DNA of 64,000 nucleotides. It comes from a virus. Under the pieces are notes generated by a model that saw only the letters and a program-made list of their open reading frames with translations, was not told where the DNA came from and did no database searches. Both the position numbers and the translations under genes were made by a program. Location: positions 38,083-102,082 of the IMG/VR virus record IMGVR_UViG_3300046535_000869. One strand, written 5' to 3'. Within the stretch, counting starts at the first letter, position 1. Every line of letters starts with the position of its first letter. Shown piece after piece: positions 41,175-47,928 of this stretch.

Positions 41175-41242
41175 GTCGTCCGTGGTGTCCTTTGTGCAGG
41201 ATGTGGCCGGACCCGTTGCCAGGTCCGGCCGGGTGTCTACGC

Positions 41243-42202
41243 TCACTCGTCGCCGTCCGTGAAGGAGATGGCGCGGTCGGCCTTGTCGACCACCAGCGGG
41301 TCGAGCGCCGCCGCCAGCTCCGAGATTTCGTTCAGGACCTTCGTCCGCACCAGGTCGTCCTTCAGCGTCTGCGGGTCGACGCCTTCCATCACGCTCCTGG
41401 CCTTCGCGATAATCGGCGCGAAGTCCGCGTCGCCAGTGATGTCCTCGAACGACTTCAGCCACTCCTGGATGTTGCCGGTTGCCGACTTCATCAGGCGCTT
41501 CGGCTTCCCGTCCGCGCCCGGCGTCAGCCGGTCGGCCAGGTGGTCGAACATGTCGCTGAGCTGCTTCCGAATCGCCTGCTGGACGTTGTCCGCGACCATC
41601 GTGAGCTGGATGACGGCCTTCTGCTTCTCCTGCTCGAAGATGTCCGCGTTGATGGCCTTCAGCTTCGTCGGCGTCTCGAACGCGACCCAGTTCCACTCGA
41701 AGCCGAACTTCGACCGGAAGACCTCGACCGACGGATAGTCGCCGCTCGCCGCGACCACATTCAGCCGTGCCGCCGTCTCCTCGCAGCGCTGCGCGTACAT
41801 CTCGCAGGCCCGGTTGACCAGGACCTCGCGCTCCGCTTGCCAGGTCTTCAGATTCTCGTTCGTCTCCGTGACGCGCGTCACGCTCACCAGGTAGACGCCC
41901 GCCTTGAAGTTGGACGGGAAGCTGACCTTCTCGATGGCGTTCGCGACCTTGCTGTCGTGCTTGCCGATGGCGACCAGCTCCGGCGAATCGAGCAGGGTCT
42001 TCGTCAGCCGGAGGAGCGCCTTGTCGGCCTCGACCGTGACGACGGACATGCTGGCCTTGCGGCTGTTGCCGAAGCTGCGCTTCTGAATCGACAGGCAGAT
42101 GGTCTTCGCCGCGATGTTCGCGGCTGGTGCTGGAAGGATTTCAATCCCGTCAATCGGTTCCGGTTCGGTCATCGCGGCGTCCTCTATCGTCATCTGAGTC
42201 AT
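41243..42202 (-). CDS. Large helical early protein, unknown
   Basis: The 319-residue protein begins MTQMTIEDAAMTEPEPIDG. It has MSVVTVEADKALLRLTKTLL, FKAGVYLVSVTRVTETNEN and a long helical region including WNWVAFETPTKLKAINADIF. I recall related phage proteins of unknown function. It is the first gene after the strong promoter at 42245-42274, so is probably made early and well. Confidence 0.6.
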   Translation of the reverse strand: MTQMTIEDAAMTEPEPIDGIEILPAPAANIAAKTICLSIQKRSFGNSRKASMSVVTVEADKALLRLTKTLLDSPELVAIGKHDSKVANAIEKVSFPSNFKAGVYLVSVTRVTETNENLKTWQAEREVLVNRACEMYAQRCEETAARLNVVAASGDYPSVEVFRSKFGFEWNWVAFETPTKLKAINADIFEQEKQKAVIQLTMVADNVQQAIRKQLSDMFDHLADRLTPGADGKPKRLMKSATGNIQEWLKSFEDITGDADFAPIIAKARSVMEGVDPQTLKDDLVRTKVLNEISELAAALDPLVVDKADRAISFTDGDE

Positions 42203-42244
42203 CGTCGTCGTCTCCTGCTGTCGGCGGAATTGCCTGACCAGGGA

Positions 42245-42274
42245 ATGATACGCTCAACGGGTTGAGCATGTCAA
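42245..42274 (-). promoter_or_regulatory. Strong promoter with palindromic spacer
   Basis: Minus strand TTGACA, 18-bp spacer, TATCAT. The spacer contains the inverted repeat GCTCAACCCGTTGAGC, a likely operator. The TGA inside TTGACA is the stop codon of the upstream gene (42271-42495). Confidence 0.85.
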
Positions 42275-42495
42275 CAAGTATTTTTCGGAGGCGACAGCGG
42301 GTCGCCGACCGCGTGCCGCCGCCGCCACTCCTCGCGCCCGATCTTCTGGGCGTAGGCCCCGGAGCGCTCCATGTGCGGGACGGATGTGCGCTTGCCGTTC
42401 GGTTGCCGACACGGCCGCTCTGGAGCCGCCTCGCACTTCGGGCAGGCCATCTCGCGGACGACCTGGATGTTCGCCCAGCGGCTGATGCTGCTCAT
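42271..42495 (-). CDS. Zinc-finger phage protein
   Basis: The 74-residue protein has CPKCEAAPERPCRQPNG and then HMERSGAYA, a C-x2-C...C...H pattern common in short phage zinc-finger proteins. Its TGA overlaps the -35 box of the promoter at 42245-42274. Confidence 0.6.
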   Translation of the reverse strand: MSSISRWANIQVVREMACPKCEAAPERPCRQPNGKRTSVPHMERSGAYAQKIGREEWRRRHAVGDPLSPPKNTC

Positions 42496-42809
42496 CGTCG
42501 ACTCTGCGCCAGACGCTGCGCCTTCTGCGCCAGGACCGACTGGTAGATCGCGGACAGCTCCCGCGCGACGCAGCCCAGGAGATCGAGCCGCTCGACATGC
42601 TCCTGACGTGCGATGGCGAAGGCGTTGTCGCTCTGGACGTAGTAGTCCCGCGCGTTCGGGCTGGCGTCTTGTAGCGCCCGGATGGCCTCGTGGACCTTCG
42701 TCGTCGCCGTCTCGTACTGCGCCTCCAGGTCAAGCCCTGACGTGCCGTTCAGGTGAACGGTCGGCGCGATGACCGTGTGCTCGCCGATAGCGATCAGGTT
42801 GTTCTTCAT
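42492..42809 (-). CDS. Helical protein, unknown
   Basis: The 105-residue protein MKNNLIAIGEHTVIAP... has a short beta start and then helices (YETATTKVHEAIRALQDA). It is coupled on both sides. No family is recognised. Confidence 0.5.
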   Translation of the reverse strand: MKNNLIAIGEHTVIAPTVHLNGTSGLDLEAQYETATTKVHEAIRALQDASPNARDYYVQSDNAFAIARQEHVERLDLLGCVARELSAIYQSVLAQKAQRLAQSRR

Positions 42810-43015
42810 CGGTTGTACGGCTGGAGCGCCTCCTCCATCTCGACCTCGGCGCGGTCGAGCGCTTCGAGGGACTTGTTGAACCGCTCGCTGGCCCGCCGGA
42901 ATGTCGGCGAGTTGGTCTTGAACTGGACCCAGTAGTAGTAGCGCTCCTGGGCCTTGAGCGCCGCGCGGCCCGCGCGCATCAGGGAGATCGCCGCCCGTTC
43001 GACGCGGTTCTTCAT
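42806..43015 (-). CDS. Helical protein, unknown
   Basis: Start ATG 43015 (ATGA overlap). The 69-residue protein MKNRVERAAISLMRAG... is helical and charged. No family is recognised. Confidence 0.5.
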   Translation of the reverse strand: MKNRVERAAISLMRAGRAALKAQERYYYWVQFKTNSPTFRRASERFNKSLEALDRAEVEMEEALQPYNR

Positions 43016-43167
43016 GGCTTCCTCCGCCGCTGTTGGCGCAGGAAGTAGATCACGGTGTCGCAGACCAGAATCCAGAAGGCTGGCCGCGCGAACGGCGCGA
43101 TGGCGTCCGGGACGGAACCTGCGCTCAGCGCCTGCCAGCGCTCGATGAGCTTCGCGTTCTCGGTCAT
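43012..43167 (-). CDS. Membrane protein (51 residues)
   Basis: ATG 43167 overlaps the upstream stop (ATGA). The protein has a polar N-terminal half and a hydrophobic segment FWILVCDTVIYFL followed by QQRRRKP, placing the C-terminus inside. Function unknown. Confidence 0.55.
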   Translation of the reverse strand: MTENAKLIERWQALSAGSVPDAIAPFARPAFWILVCDTVIYFLRQQRRRKP

Positions 43168-43355
43168 CGCTGCGCCTCCACCAGCCGGTCGACGGCCCGC
43201 CGCGCCGCCTCGATCTCGGTCGCGCGGTGCGCTCCCAACCAGTCAAGTCGAGCCGTGGTTCCGATCACGTCGTCGCCCAGCGCCAGCCTGCCCATCGAGA
43301 CCAGCATCTTAAGCTGGGCCTCCGTGAGTCGCACGTCGTAGTACCTTCCCATCAT
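43164..43355 (-). CDS. Small protein, unknown
   Basis: The 63-residue protein MMGRYYDVRLTEAQLKM... resembles short phage proteins with an 'LTeaQl..Ll' start. Met2 is an alternative start. It is coupled on both sides. Confidence 0.5.
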   Translation of the reverse strand: MMGRYYDVRLTEAQLKMLVSMGRLALGDDVIGTTARLDWLGAHRATEIEAARRAVDRLVEAQR

Positions 43356-43435
43356 CGCCTCCGTAGCGCCAGAAAGAAGTTATAGAGGCTCAGCCCCAGC
43401 GCGACGCCGAGCATGAACTGTTGCGTCTCGGTCAT
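43352..43435 (-). CDS. Membrane peptide (27 residues)
   Basis: ATG 43435 and the TGA both overlap neighbours (ATGA on each side). MTETQQFMLGVALGLSLYNF is followed by FLALRRR, one span with a basic end. Confidence 0.55.
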   Translation of the reverse strand: MTETQQFMLGVALGLSLYNFFLALRRR

Positions 43436-43536
43436 CGGTCGAACCACTTCCCCGGATGCTGGCCCCGGAGCGACAGCCACATGAGCGCCGCCGCCGCCAG
43501 GACGATGAGCGCCGCGCCGATCTGTTGGAGTGTCAT
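43432..43536 (-). CDS. Membrane peptide (34 residues)
   Basis: ATG 43536 (TGATG overlap with the upstream stop) begins MTLQQIGAALIVLAAAALM, one hydrophobic span, followed by a basic segment ending KWFDR. It directly precedes another membrane peptide gene. Confidence 0.55.
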   Translation of the reverse strand: MTLQQIGAALIVLAAAALMWLSLRGQHPGKWFDR

Positions 43537-43775
43537 CACAGCCCCTTGTGCTCGCGCAACCATGCCAGCTCCGCGTCGAGCGCGTCCTGCCGGAGCACGA
43601 ACGGCCCCAGCTTCGGGCCGAGGACCGGACCCATGTCCGCGAACCAGCCCTTCCCGTTGTCGGCAGGCTCGACGTGGCTCACGCGCCGAACCGTCGCCGG
43701 ACCCATCGCCAGCAGCCCGGCCATCTCGTCCGAGTAGATGAACTGCGCGACGCCGTTCCTGATGTTCACTCTCAC
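43536..43775 (-). CDS. Conserved phage protein, unknown
   Basis: The 79-residue protein has RRVSHVEPADNGKGWFADM and GPKLGPFVLRQDALDAELAWL. I recall this RxSHVEP...GP.LGPF...A...E..WL layout from small proteins in many phages of high-GC hosts. Function unknown. Confidence 0.6.
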   Translation of the reverse strand: MRVNIRNGVAQFIYSDEMAGLLAMGPATVRRVSHVEPADNGKGWFADMGPVLGPKLGPFVLRQDALDAELAWLREHKGL

Positions 43776-43963
43776 TGGCCTGCTCCTGCTCGGAGGCCGA
43801 GCGTGTTCGGTTTGTTCATCTCCTCAGTCGCCGTGTCGCTGGTCGTCGCGCCGAGCGCCCGCTCCAGCATCTTCGTCGCGTCCTTGCAGGCGACGCCGCT
43901 GAAGCCCTTCGTCGTGATGACGGCCTTGCCGTTCTCGATGACGACCGTGATGGTCTGCGCCAT
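43772..43963 (-). CDS. DUF2997 protein
   Basis: The 63-residue protein has ITVVIENGKAVITTKGFSG and ACKDATKMLERALGA, the strand-turn-strand-helix with conserved GF.G..C..a...le.alG of DUF2997. It is followed four bases away by a DUF1257 gene; the two families commonly travel together, often near a Ycf46-like AAA+ protein, as here (50706-52286). Confidence 0.75.
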   Translation of the reverse strand: MAQTITVVIENGKAVITTKGFSGVACKDATKMLERALGATTSDTATEEMNKPNTLGLRAGAGQ

Positions 43964-43966
43964 GTT

Positions 43967-44428
43967 CTACCCCTTCACCATGTCAAGCTGCAACCCGGTC
44001 GGCGTGACCGTCCGCGTAATCCGGTAGCCCTGGCGCGCCATAATCCGCATCGTGACTTCCGCCGCCAGTTCGTTCTTCAGCGTCTCCAGGTTCTTCCCGG
44101 CCCGCTCCTCGATGGCTCGCCCGCCGCTCGACCAGTTGTCGTACAGCAGCTCGAAGCCTGGCTGGCCGTCGACGCGGTTGACCAGGCCGACCTCGTACAT
44201 GCCGTCCTTGTGGTCCTTGCGACGCAGCTTCCAGCCGTCGCACTTGCCGAAGTTTTTCGGGTCGTGGCCGTTCGAGACCGCCGCGACGCCGCCCCGGAAG
44301 TCGTTGACCCAGGTGCCGTACCACTTGTAGGTCGTGGCCTGCACCAGGTCGAAGCCGAGGCGATCCGCTGCCGACTTCAGCGCGTCCAGGTCCGTGACGA
44401 AACACTCGACCGATGCTACGTGACTCAT
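43967..44428 (-). CDS. DUF1257 (Ycf35-like) protein
   Basis: The 153-residue protein starts MSHVASVECFVTDLDALKSA, then has ADRLGFDLVQ and YEVGLVNRVDGQPGFELLYD, matching the DUF1257/Ycf35 family first known from chloroplasts and cyanobacteria. The family function is unknown; regulation of transcription or an AAA+-linked assembly role has been suggested. Its neighbour is DUF2997. Confidence 0.8.
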   Translation of the reverse strand: MSHVASVECFVTDLDALKSAADRLGFDLVQATTYKWYGTWVNDFRGGVAAVSNGHDPKNFGKCDGWKLRRKDHKDGMYEVGLVNRVDGQPGFELLYDNWSSGGRAIEERAGKNLETLKNELAAEVTMRIMARQGYRITRTVTPTGLQLDMVKG

Positions 44429-44676
44429 TTCACCGCCGCCTTCTGCTTGTTGGTCAGCGCCCAGAATGGAACCAGGTGCCGACGGTTAATCGGGTAGACG
44501 TGGCCGCGCTTCGGGTCGCGGACGTACAGGTGCTTCGTCCCCAGCTCCGAGTAGAGCAGCTCGACGACGACCGGCTGCGCGAAGTAGGCCCGGTCGGTCT
44601 CCAGGACGAACTGCTTGAGGAGCGCCGTCGGTGTCACCAGGTAGCCGGTCGTGTTCGTCATCGTCATCGTCTCCAT
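44425..44676 (-). CDS. Small early protein, unknown
   Basis: Frames begin at ATG 44676 (one base after the predicted transcript start), 44667 or 44661. The product (about 83 residues from the first ATG) starts METMTMTNTTGYLVTP and is beta-rich (LYSELGTKHLYVRDP). The start ATGGAGACG recurs in several genes after TATCAT promoters. Confidence 0.55.
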   Translation of the reverse strand: METMTMTNTTGYLVTPTALLKQFVLETDRAYFAQPVVVELLYSELGTKHLYVRDPKRGHVYPINRRHLVPFWALTNKQKAAVK

Positions 44677-44683
44677 GAACCGA

Positions 44684-44713
44684 ATGATAGGATAAAGCCC
44701 TGACCGAAGTCAA
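44684..44713 (-). promoter_or_regulatory. Early promoter (TTATCC class)
   Basis: Minus strand TTGACT, 18-bp spacer ending TTTATCC, TATCAT. Predicted start near 44677, one base before the first ATG of the gene at 44425-44676. Confidence 0.8.
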
Positions 44714-44723
44714 GGCTTTTCTT

Positions 44724-45068
44724 TTAGCGCGCCGTCGGAATCTTCGAGTCGGCCTCACGGTCGTGGTCGCCCTCAAACCAGCCACGGCCCGCGCTGATGT
44801 TGACCAGGCCCGCGTGATACGCCTCGAACGCCGCCACGGCCTCGCGCTTCGTCCGGTAGAGCATCCGGGAGCCGAGGCCCCGGAAGGACCAGAGCCAGCG
44901 CTTGCTGGTGCTGTGTGCCTTGCGGACAGGGTAGCCAGCCGAGCCGAAGCGGCTGACATGAACCAGCAGCGCTCGGTGGTCTTCGTTGTTGAACTGGGCC
45001 TCGAAGTAGGCAACCTCGCCCGCCGTCAGTTCCCGCTTCGTCGTCGCCGTCGTCATCATGTTGTCCAT
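44724..45068 (-). CDS. Small early protein, unknown
   Basis: ATG 45068 is one base past the predicted transcript start; ATG 45059 is an alternative. The product (about 114 residues) includes ELTAGEVAYFEAQFNNEDHR and a C-terminal part rich in aromatic residues (RTKREAVAAFEAYHAG). No family is recognised. Confidence 0.55.
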   Translation of the reverse strand: MDNMMTTATTKRELTAGEVAYFEAQFNNEDHRALLVHVSRFGSAGYPVRKAHSTSKRWLWSFRGLGSRMLYRTKREAVAAFEAYHAGLVNISAGRGWFEGDHDREADSKIPTAR

Positions 45069-45075
45069 GTAAGCG

Positions 45076-45104
45076 ATGATATGCTCAATGGAGTCGCCTG
45101 TCAA
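45076..45104 (-). promoter_or_regulatory. Early promoter (TTGAGCA class)
   Basis: Minus strand TTGACA, 17-bp spacer ending ATTGAGCA, TATCAT, with the upstream A-rich AAAATAGTTG element. Confidence 0.85.
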
Positions 45105-45148
45105 CAACTATTTTCAGCCGCCGCGATCTTTTTTTCGCGCGGCCGATC

Positions 45149-45448
45149 TCAGGCCGCGTCGACCCAGCGGCCCAGGCGTATCGCCTCGGCGAGCTGCTCC
45201 TCCGCGATGTGGATGGTCATCGCCTTCGCCAGCTTCTTGTAGTCGTCCGCGACCGTGCAGCGATAGCGCCGGGCCTCCCGGTCCAGCTCCTCGACGTGGA
45301 CGACGACCGACTCGCCGTACACTTCCAGGACGTAGGTCGCGCCGATAATCGGCTCCTCCGTCGGTGGCATTGATCTTGTCATGCGGCCAGTCTGCACTGG
45401 TTCGTCCGCGACCGCAAGTCCTTCGTCTTCCCTTCGCCTCGATCTCAT
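45149..45448 (-). CDS. Small protein, unknown
   Basis: ATG 45448 directly follows the upstream TAA, and GGGAGGA lies nine bases before it. The 99-residue protein has a basic start, then a beta-rich core (GATYVLEVYGESVVVHVEEL) and a helical end. An in-frame Met at residue 23 is a possible alternative start. Confidence 0.5.
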   Translation of the reverse strand: MRSRRREDEGLAVADEPVQTGRMTRSMPPTEEPIIGATYVLEVYGESVVVHVEELDREARRYRCTVADDYKKLAKAMTIHIAEEQLAEAIRLGRWVDAA

Positions 45449-46261
45449 TTAGAACAGTCCTCCCTGAATGGCGATCTTCGTCGCCGGTTCACGCTCTAGC
45501 GCGAACGGAACCTCGGCGACCGCCGGAGGCTCCGCGTTGACCTGGTCGGCGATCTCCGTCAGCACGTCCCGCGCCGACGCGCCTGGCCAGCCGTAGCTCG
45601 TCAGGAAGTCACAGCTCGCCGCCGTGACCGCCCACTCTCCGCCGCGCCCGGCCTGCCGGTCGAGCGTGTTCCCACAGCGCGCGATGCCGCGACATCCGGC
45701 CAGCGACATCTGGACGAACGTCATCTTGAAGCACAGGTCGGCCAGATCGGTCGCGTCGAACCAGACCCGGTTCGCGTCGACGCCGCGCGCCTTCAGGACC
45801 GCCGCCGTCGCGAGGATCATGCCGCCCGCGCCGCTCGCCGGTTCCGCAATCGTGATGTACGGTTGCCCGTCCAGGTCAGGCGTCAGGTCGCCCATCGTCA
45901 TCTCGGCCATCAGCCGGGAGACTTCTGGAGGCGTGAAGTACTGGCCGATGTGTCCGTTGACGGCCGCGATCCGCTCGTCCTGGGCGATAGCTCCCAGGCT
46001 GTCGCCTTGGCCCTCCAGGAGATCGAGCGTCAGCTCGCCGAGCAGCTCACCGAACTGCTGGGTCCTAGCCGCGCCGATGGCGTCCGCGACCCGCTGGTAG
46101 CGCGCCTCCAGGTTCGTCGCGCGCGGTTCTCCGGCCAGCGCCTTCGCCAGCGCGCAGTAGGCCATCTCGATGAAGCGCTCGAACTCGCGGTAGGGTGCCT
46201 CGCCCGCCCGCCCGTCGGCCAGCGCCTTGATGATGGTGGTCTGCCTGGTGCGGTCTCTCAC
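45449..46261 (-). CDS. HsdM-like N6-methyltransferase, catalytic motif not seen
   Basis: The 270-residue protein has GQYFTPPEVSRLMAEM (residues 106-121) and IAEPASGAGGMIL (138-150). These are the FTP and motif I blocks of type I HsdM-like N6-adenine methylases. The catalytic NPPF/NPPY motif expected ~60 residues later is absent; the corresponding segment reads GNTLDRQAGRG. It may therefore bind SAM or DNA without methylating, or act on another substrate. Confidence 0.72.
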   Translation of the reverse strand: MRDRTRQTTIIKALADGRAGEAPYREFERFIEMAYCALAKALAGEPRATNLEARYQRVADAIGAARTQQFGELLGELTLDLLEGQGDSLGAIAQDERIAAVNGHIGQYFTPPEVSRLMAEMTMGDLTPDLDGQPYITIAEPASGAGGMILATAAVLKARGVDANRVWFDATDLADLCFKMTFVQMSLAGCRGIARCGNTLDRQAGRGGEWAVTAASCDFLTSYGWPGASARDVLTEIADQVNAEPPAVAEVPFALEREPATKIAIQGGLF

Positions 46262-46491
46262 CGTCGTCTCCTCCGTATATCCGGGTCCGTCGTCGTGATC
46301 TCCGCCGGGTAGCCCAGCTCCATGTACGCCTGGTAGTTCGCCAGGTCATCGCGACCGAGCGCCGTGACGAAGCCCGTCCAGACGCCCTGCCAGACGAACG
46401 CCTGGCCCGGATCGACCTGTTGCCAGCGCCGACAGACGCGCTCGGCCCAGAGCCGGACCACGTCCTTCGTCGCCATCTTCTTCTTCGTCAT
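46258..46491 (-). CDS. Small protein, unknown
   Basis: ATG 46491 (ATGA overlap) begins MTKKKMATKDVVRLWAERV. The 77-residue protein is aromatic-rich in the middle (FVWQGVWTGFVTALG). No family is recognised. Confidence 0.5.
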   Translation of the reverse strand: MTKKKMATKDVVRLWAERVCRRWQQVDPGQAFVWQGVWTGFVTALGRDDLANYQAYMELGYPAEITTTDPDIRRRRR

Positions 46492-46766
46492 CCTCGCCTC
46501 CCGGCCTCGCGGCCGATCTCGGCCACGGTCCCGCGCTCGCGGACCCGCTCCTGGAGGAACGCTCGATCTTCCGGTCGCAGGCCGACGCCCGCGAAGTCGT
46601 AGTTCCCATGCCGGACCTCGGCCTCCTCGCGCGCCCGCGCGTAGCTGAAGTTGGGGGCCTGCTTCTCGTCCTGGCTGCACGGTAGACAGATGTCGTCCCG
46701 GTTGAAGTAGCTGGTCGTCCAGCTTCGCAGCTCGCCCTGACAGCGCGGGCAGATCTTCTCGCTCAT
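46488..46766 (-). CDS. Zinc-ribbon protein of common phage type
   Basis: Start chosen at ATG 46766 (AAGGAG six bases upstream). The 92-residue protein has CPRCQGELRSW, then FNRDDICLPCSQDEKQAPN, then VRHGNYDFAGVGL. This layout is familiar to me from many phage proteins of unknown function. Confidence 0.65.
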   Translation of the reverse strand: MSEKICPRCQGELRSWTTSYFNRDDICLPCSQDEKQAPNFSYARAREEAEVRHGNYDFAGVGLRPEDRAFLQERVRERGTVAEIGREAGRRG

Positions 46767-46884
46767 CGTCATCTCCTTGAATGTGGAAGGGCCGACGTGT
46801 TAGGAACAGCGCGCGCTCGCGGAATTGCGCCGCCTCTCGCTGCCCAGCGCCTGCACGGAACTGGCACGTCGACCCCTCAACCTC

Positions 46885-47070
46885 CTACGCCGGGCGGTAC
46901 TCCTCGGCGTGCTCGCACTCGTAGCAGAACCAGACCGCGACCAGGACGCGCCGCGTCGGGAGCGCCTGACCGGCGACATGATAACCGGGATGATAGACCT
47001 CCTCGGTTTGCGCCTGGCGGTCCAGGTGCATCGTCCCGCCGCACTCGCCGCACCGCTTCGTGGCGTCCAT
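46885..47070 (-). CDS. Zinc-ribbon microprotein (61 residues)
   Basis: ATG 47070 overlaps the upstream TAA (TAATG). The protein has CGECGGTMHL and WFCYECEH, a four-Cys ribbon with a beta-hairpin core. Function unknown. Confidence 0.6.
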   Translation of the reverse strand: MDATKRCGECGGTMHLDRQAQTEEVYHPGYHVAGQALPTRRVLVAVWFCYECEHAEEYRPA

Positions 47071-47309
47071 TACTTCACCTCGTAGACCCGACGCTCGCTG
47101 GCGTCGTAGACGAACCCGGTCGTCCGCCGCGCGTTGCACTCGGCCGAGCCACGGTTCGCGAAGGCCCAGCGGCTCGCCTTCCCGAAGTCGTTGCGGTCGT
47201 AGATGCCGCCGTCGGCCGTGACGACGATGAACTTCATCCCGCCGTCGCGCGACCCGCTCACCAGCCGCTCTAGGAACTCCGCGTTCGCCTTCGTCATCGT
47301 CGTCTCCAT
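47070..47309 (-). CDS. Small early protein, unknown
   Basis: The 79-residue protein starts METTMTKANAEFLERLVSG and is beta-rich (FIVVTADGGIYDRND). ATG 47309 lies two bases past the predicted transcript start; the in-frame second ATG with GGAG upstream is the alternative. Confidence 0.6.
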   Translation of the reverse strand: METTMTKANAEFLERLVSGSRDGGMKFIVVTADGGIYDRNDFGKASRWAFANRGSAECNARRTTGFVYDASERRVYEVK

Positions 47310-47317
47310 GTCCAGGG

Positions 47318-47346
47318 ATGATAGGATAAACCAGAACCGAAGTCAA
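47318..47346 (-). promoter_or_regulatory. Early promoter (TTATCC class)
   Basis: Minus strand TTGACT, 17-bp spacer ending TTTATCC, TATCAT. The -35 overlaps the end of the upstream gene (47343). Confidence 0.8.
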
Positions 47347-47603
47347 GCGGTTTGTTCCGCGCCCTCGCGGTAGTCGCCCAGCTCCAGCACGCCGTACTTG
47401 AGGCTGATCCTGGCCGGGCGCTCGTTGACGATGTCGCGCGGCGTCCCGACAATCATCTCCTCCTGGCGCTCGCCGTCCGCCGAGTAGACCCGGTAGAAGA
47501 CCAGGCGATCCGTCCGCTTGACCAGGAGGCCCCAGAAGGACCGGCGCTTGCCCTCGGCCAGCTTGACCGTCGCGCGCACGTAGGCCGTCGGTTCGTAGGT
47601 CAT
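47343..47603 (-). CDS. Small protein, unknown
   Basis: ATG 47603 overlaps the upstream TAA (TAATG). The 86-residue protein MTYEPTAYVRATVKLAEGK... is beta-rich (LVFYRVYSADGERQ, then RISLKYGVLEL). No family is recognised. Confidence 0.55.
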   Translation of the reverse strand: MTYEPTAYVRATVKLAEGKRRSFWGLLVKRTDRLVFYRVYSADGERQEEMIVGTPRDIVNERPARISLKYGVLELGDYREGAEQTA

Positions 47604-47827
47604 TAGCGTGCCTGACGGACGATGACCAAGTCGCCGTCCAAGGTGTCGACCGATGGCGCGCCGAACAGCGCGTCGATTCTGGCGTCGTCGGCGTTCTGTG
47701 ACCGCGCCGCTGCGTGCATCTCGGCCTCGGTGCCGACCGCGACGACCGCGCCGCTCACCGCGTAAACCGCCTCGAACACCACCACCACCACCGTCGCCGC
47801 GTTTGCCTTTGTCATCACCGCCTCCAT
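47603..47827 (-). CDS. Small early protein, paralogue of 54116-54514
   Basis: Frames start at ATG 47827 (one base after the predicted transcript start) or ATG 47815 (GGAGG upstream). The core VVFEAVYAVSGAVVAVGTE, then NADDARIDALFG and LVIVR, matches the gene at 54116-54514 (MFEAVYNLGGVVIAAGTLDE, NADDKAFEDFHG, FVIVR). Function unknown. Confidence 0.6.
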   Translation of the reverse strand: MEAVMTKANAATVVVVVFEAVYAVSGAVVAVGTEAEMHAAARSQNADDARIDALFGAPSVDTLDGDLVIVRQAR

Positions 47828-47834
47828 GTCCAGA

Positions 47835-47863
47835 ATGATAGGATAAAAGGCCGGGCCTGTCAA
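47835..47863 (-). promoter_or_regulatory. Early promoter (TTATCC class)
   Basis: Minus strand TTGACA, 17-bp spacer ending TTTTATCC, TATCAT, preceded by AAAATAGTTG. Diverges from the plus-strand promoter at 47894. Confidence 0.88.
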
Positions 47864-47893
47864 CAACTATTTTCAGGATCGGTGCGATTTTTT

Positions 47894-47921
47894 TTGAGGC
47901 CCTGGCCAGCTCGGCTAGAAT
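47894..47921 (+). promoter_or_regulatory. Plus-strand promoter candidate
   Basis: TTGAGG, 16-bp spacer, TAGAAT. The last -10 base is 8 bases before ATG 47929, so the lipoprotein transcript would be nearly leaderless. Confidence 0.55.
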
Positions 47922-47928
47922 AGGTGCC

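Noticed and set aside
46773-46884. Possible small peptides starting at GTG or TTG after AGGAGGT in the gap between two zinc-ribbon genes
   Set aside because: Arg/Ala-rich products with no motif, poor spacing from the ribosome site and no paralogue in the window.
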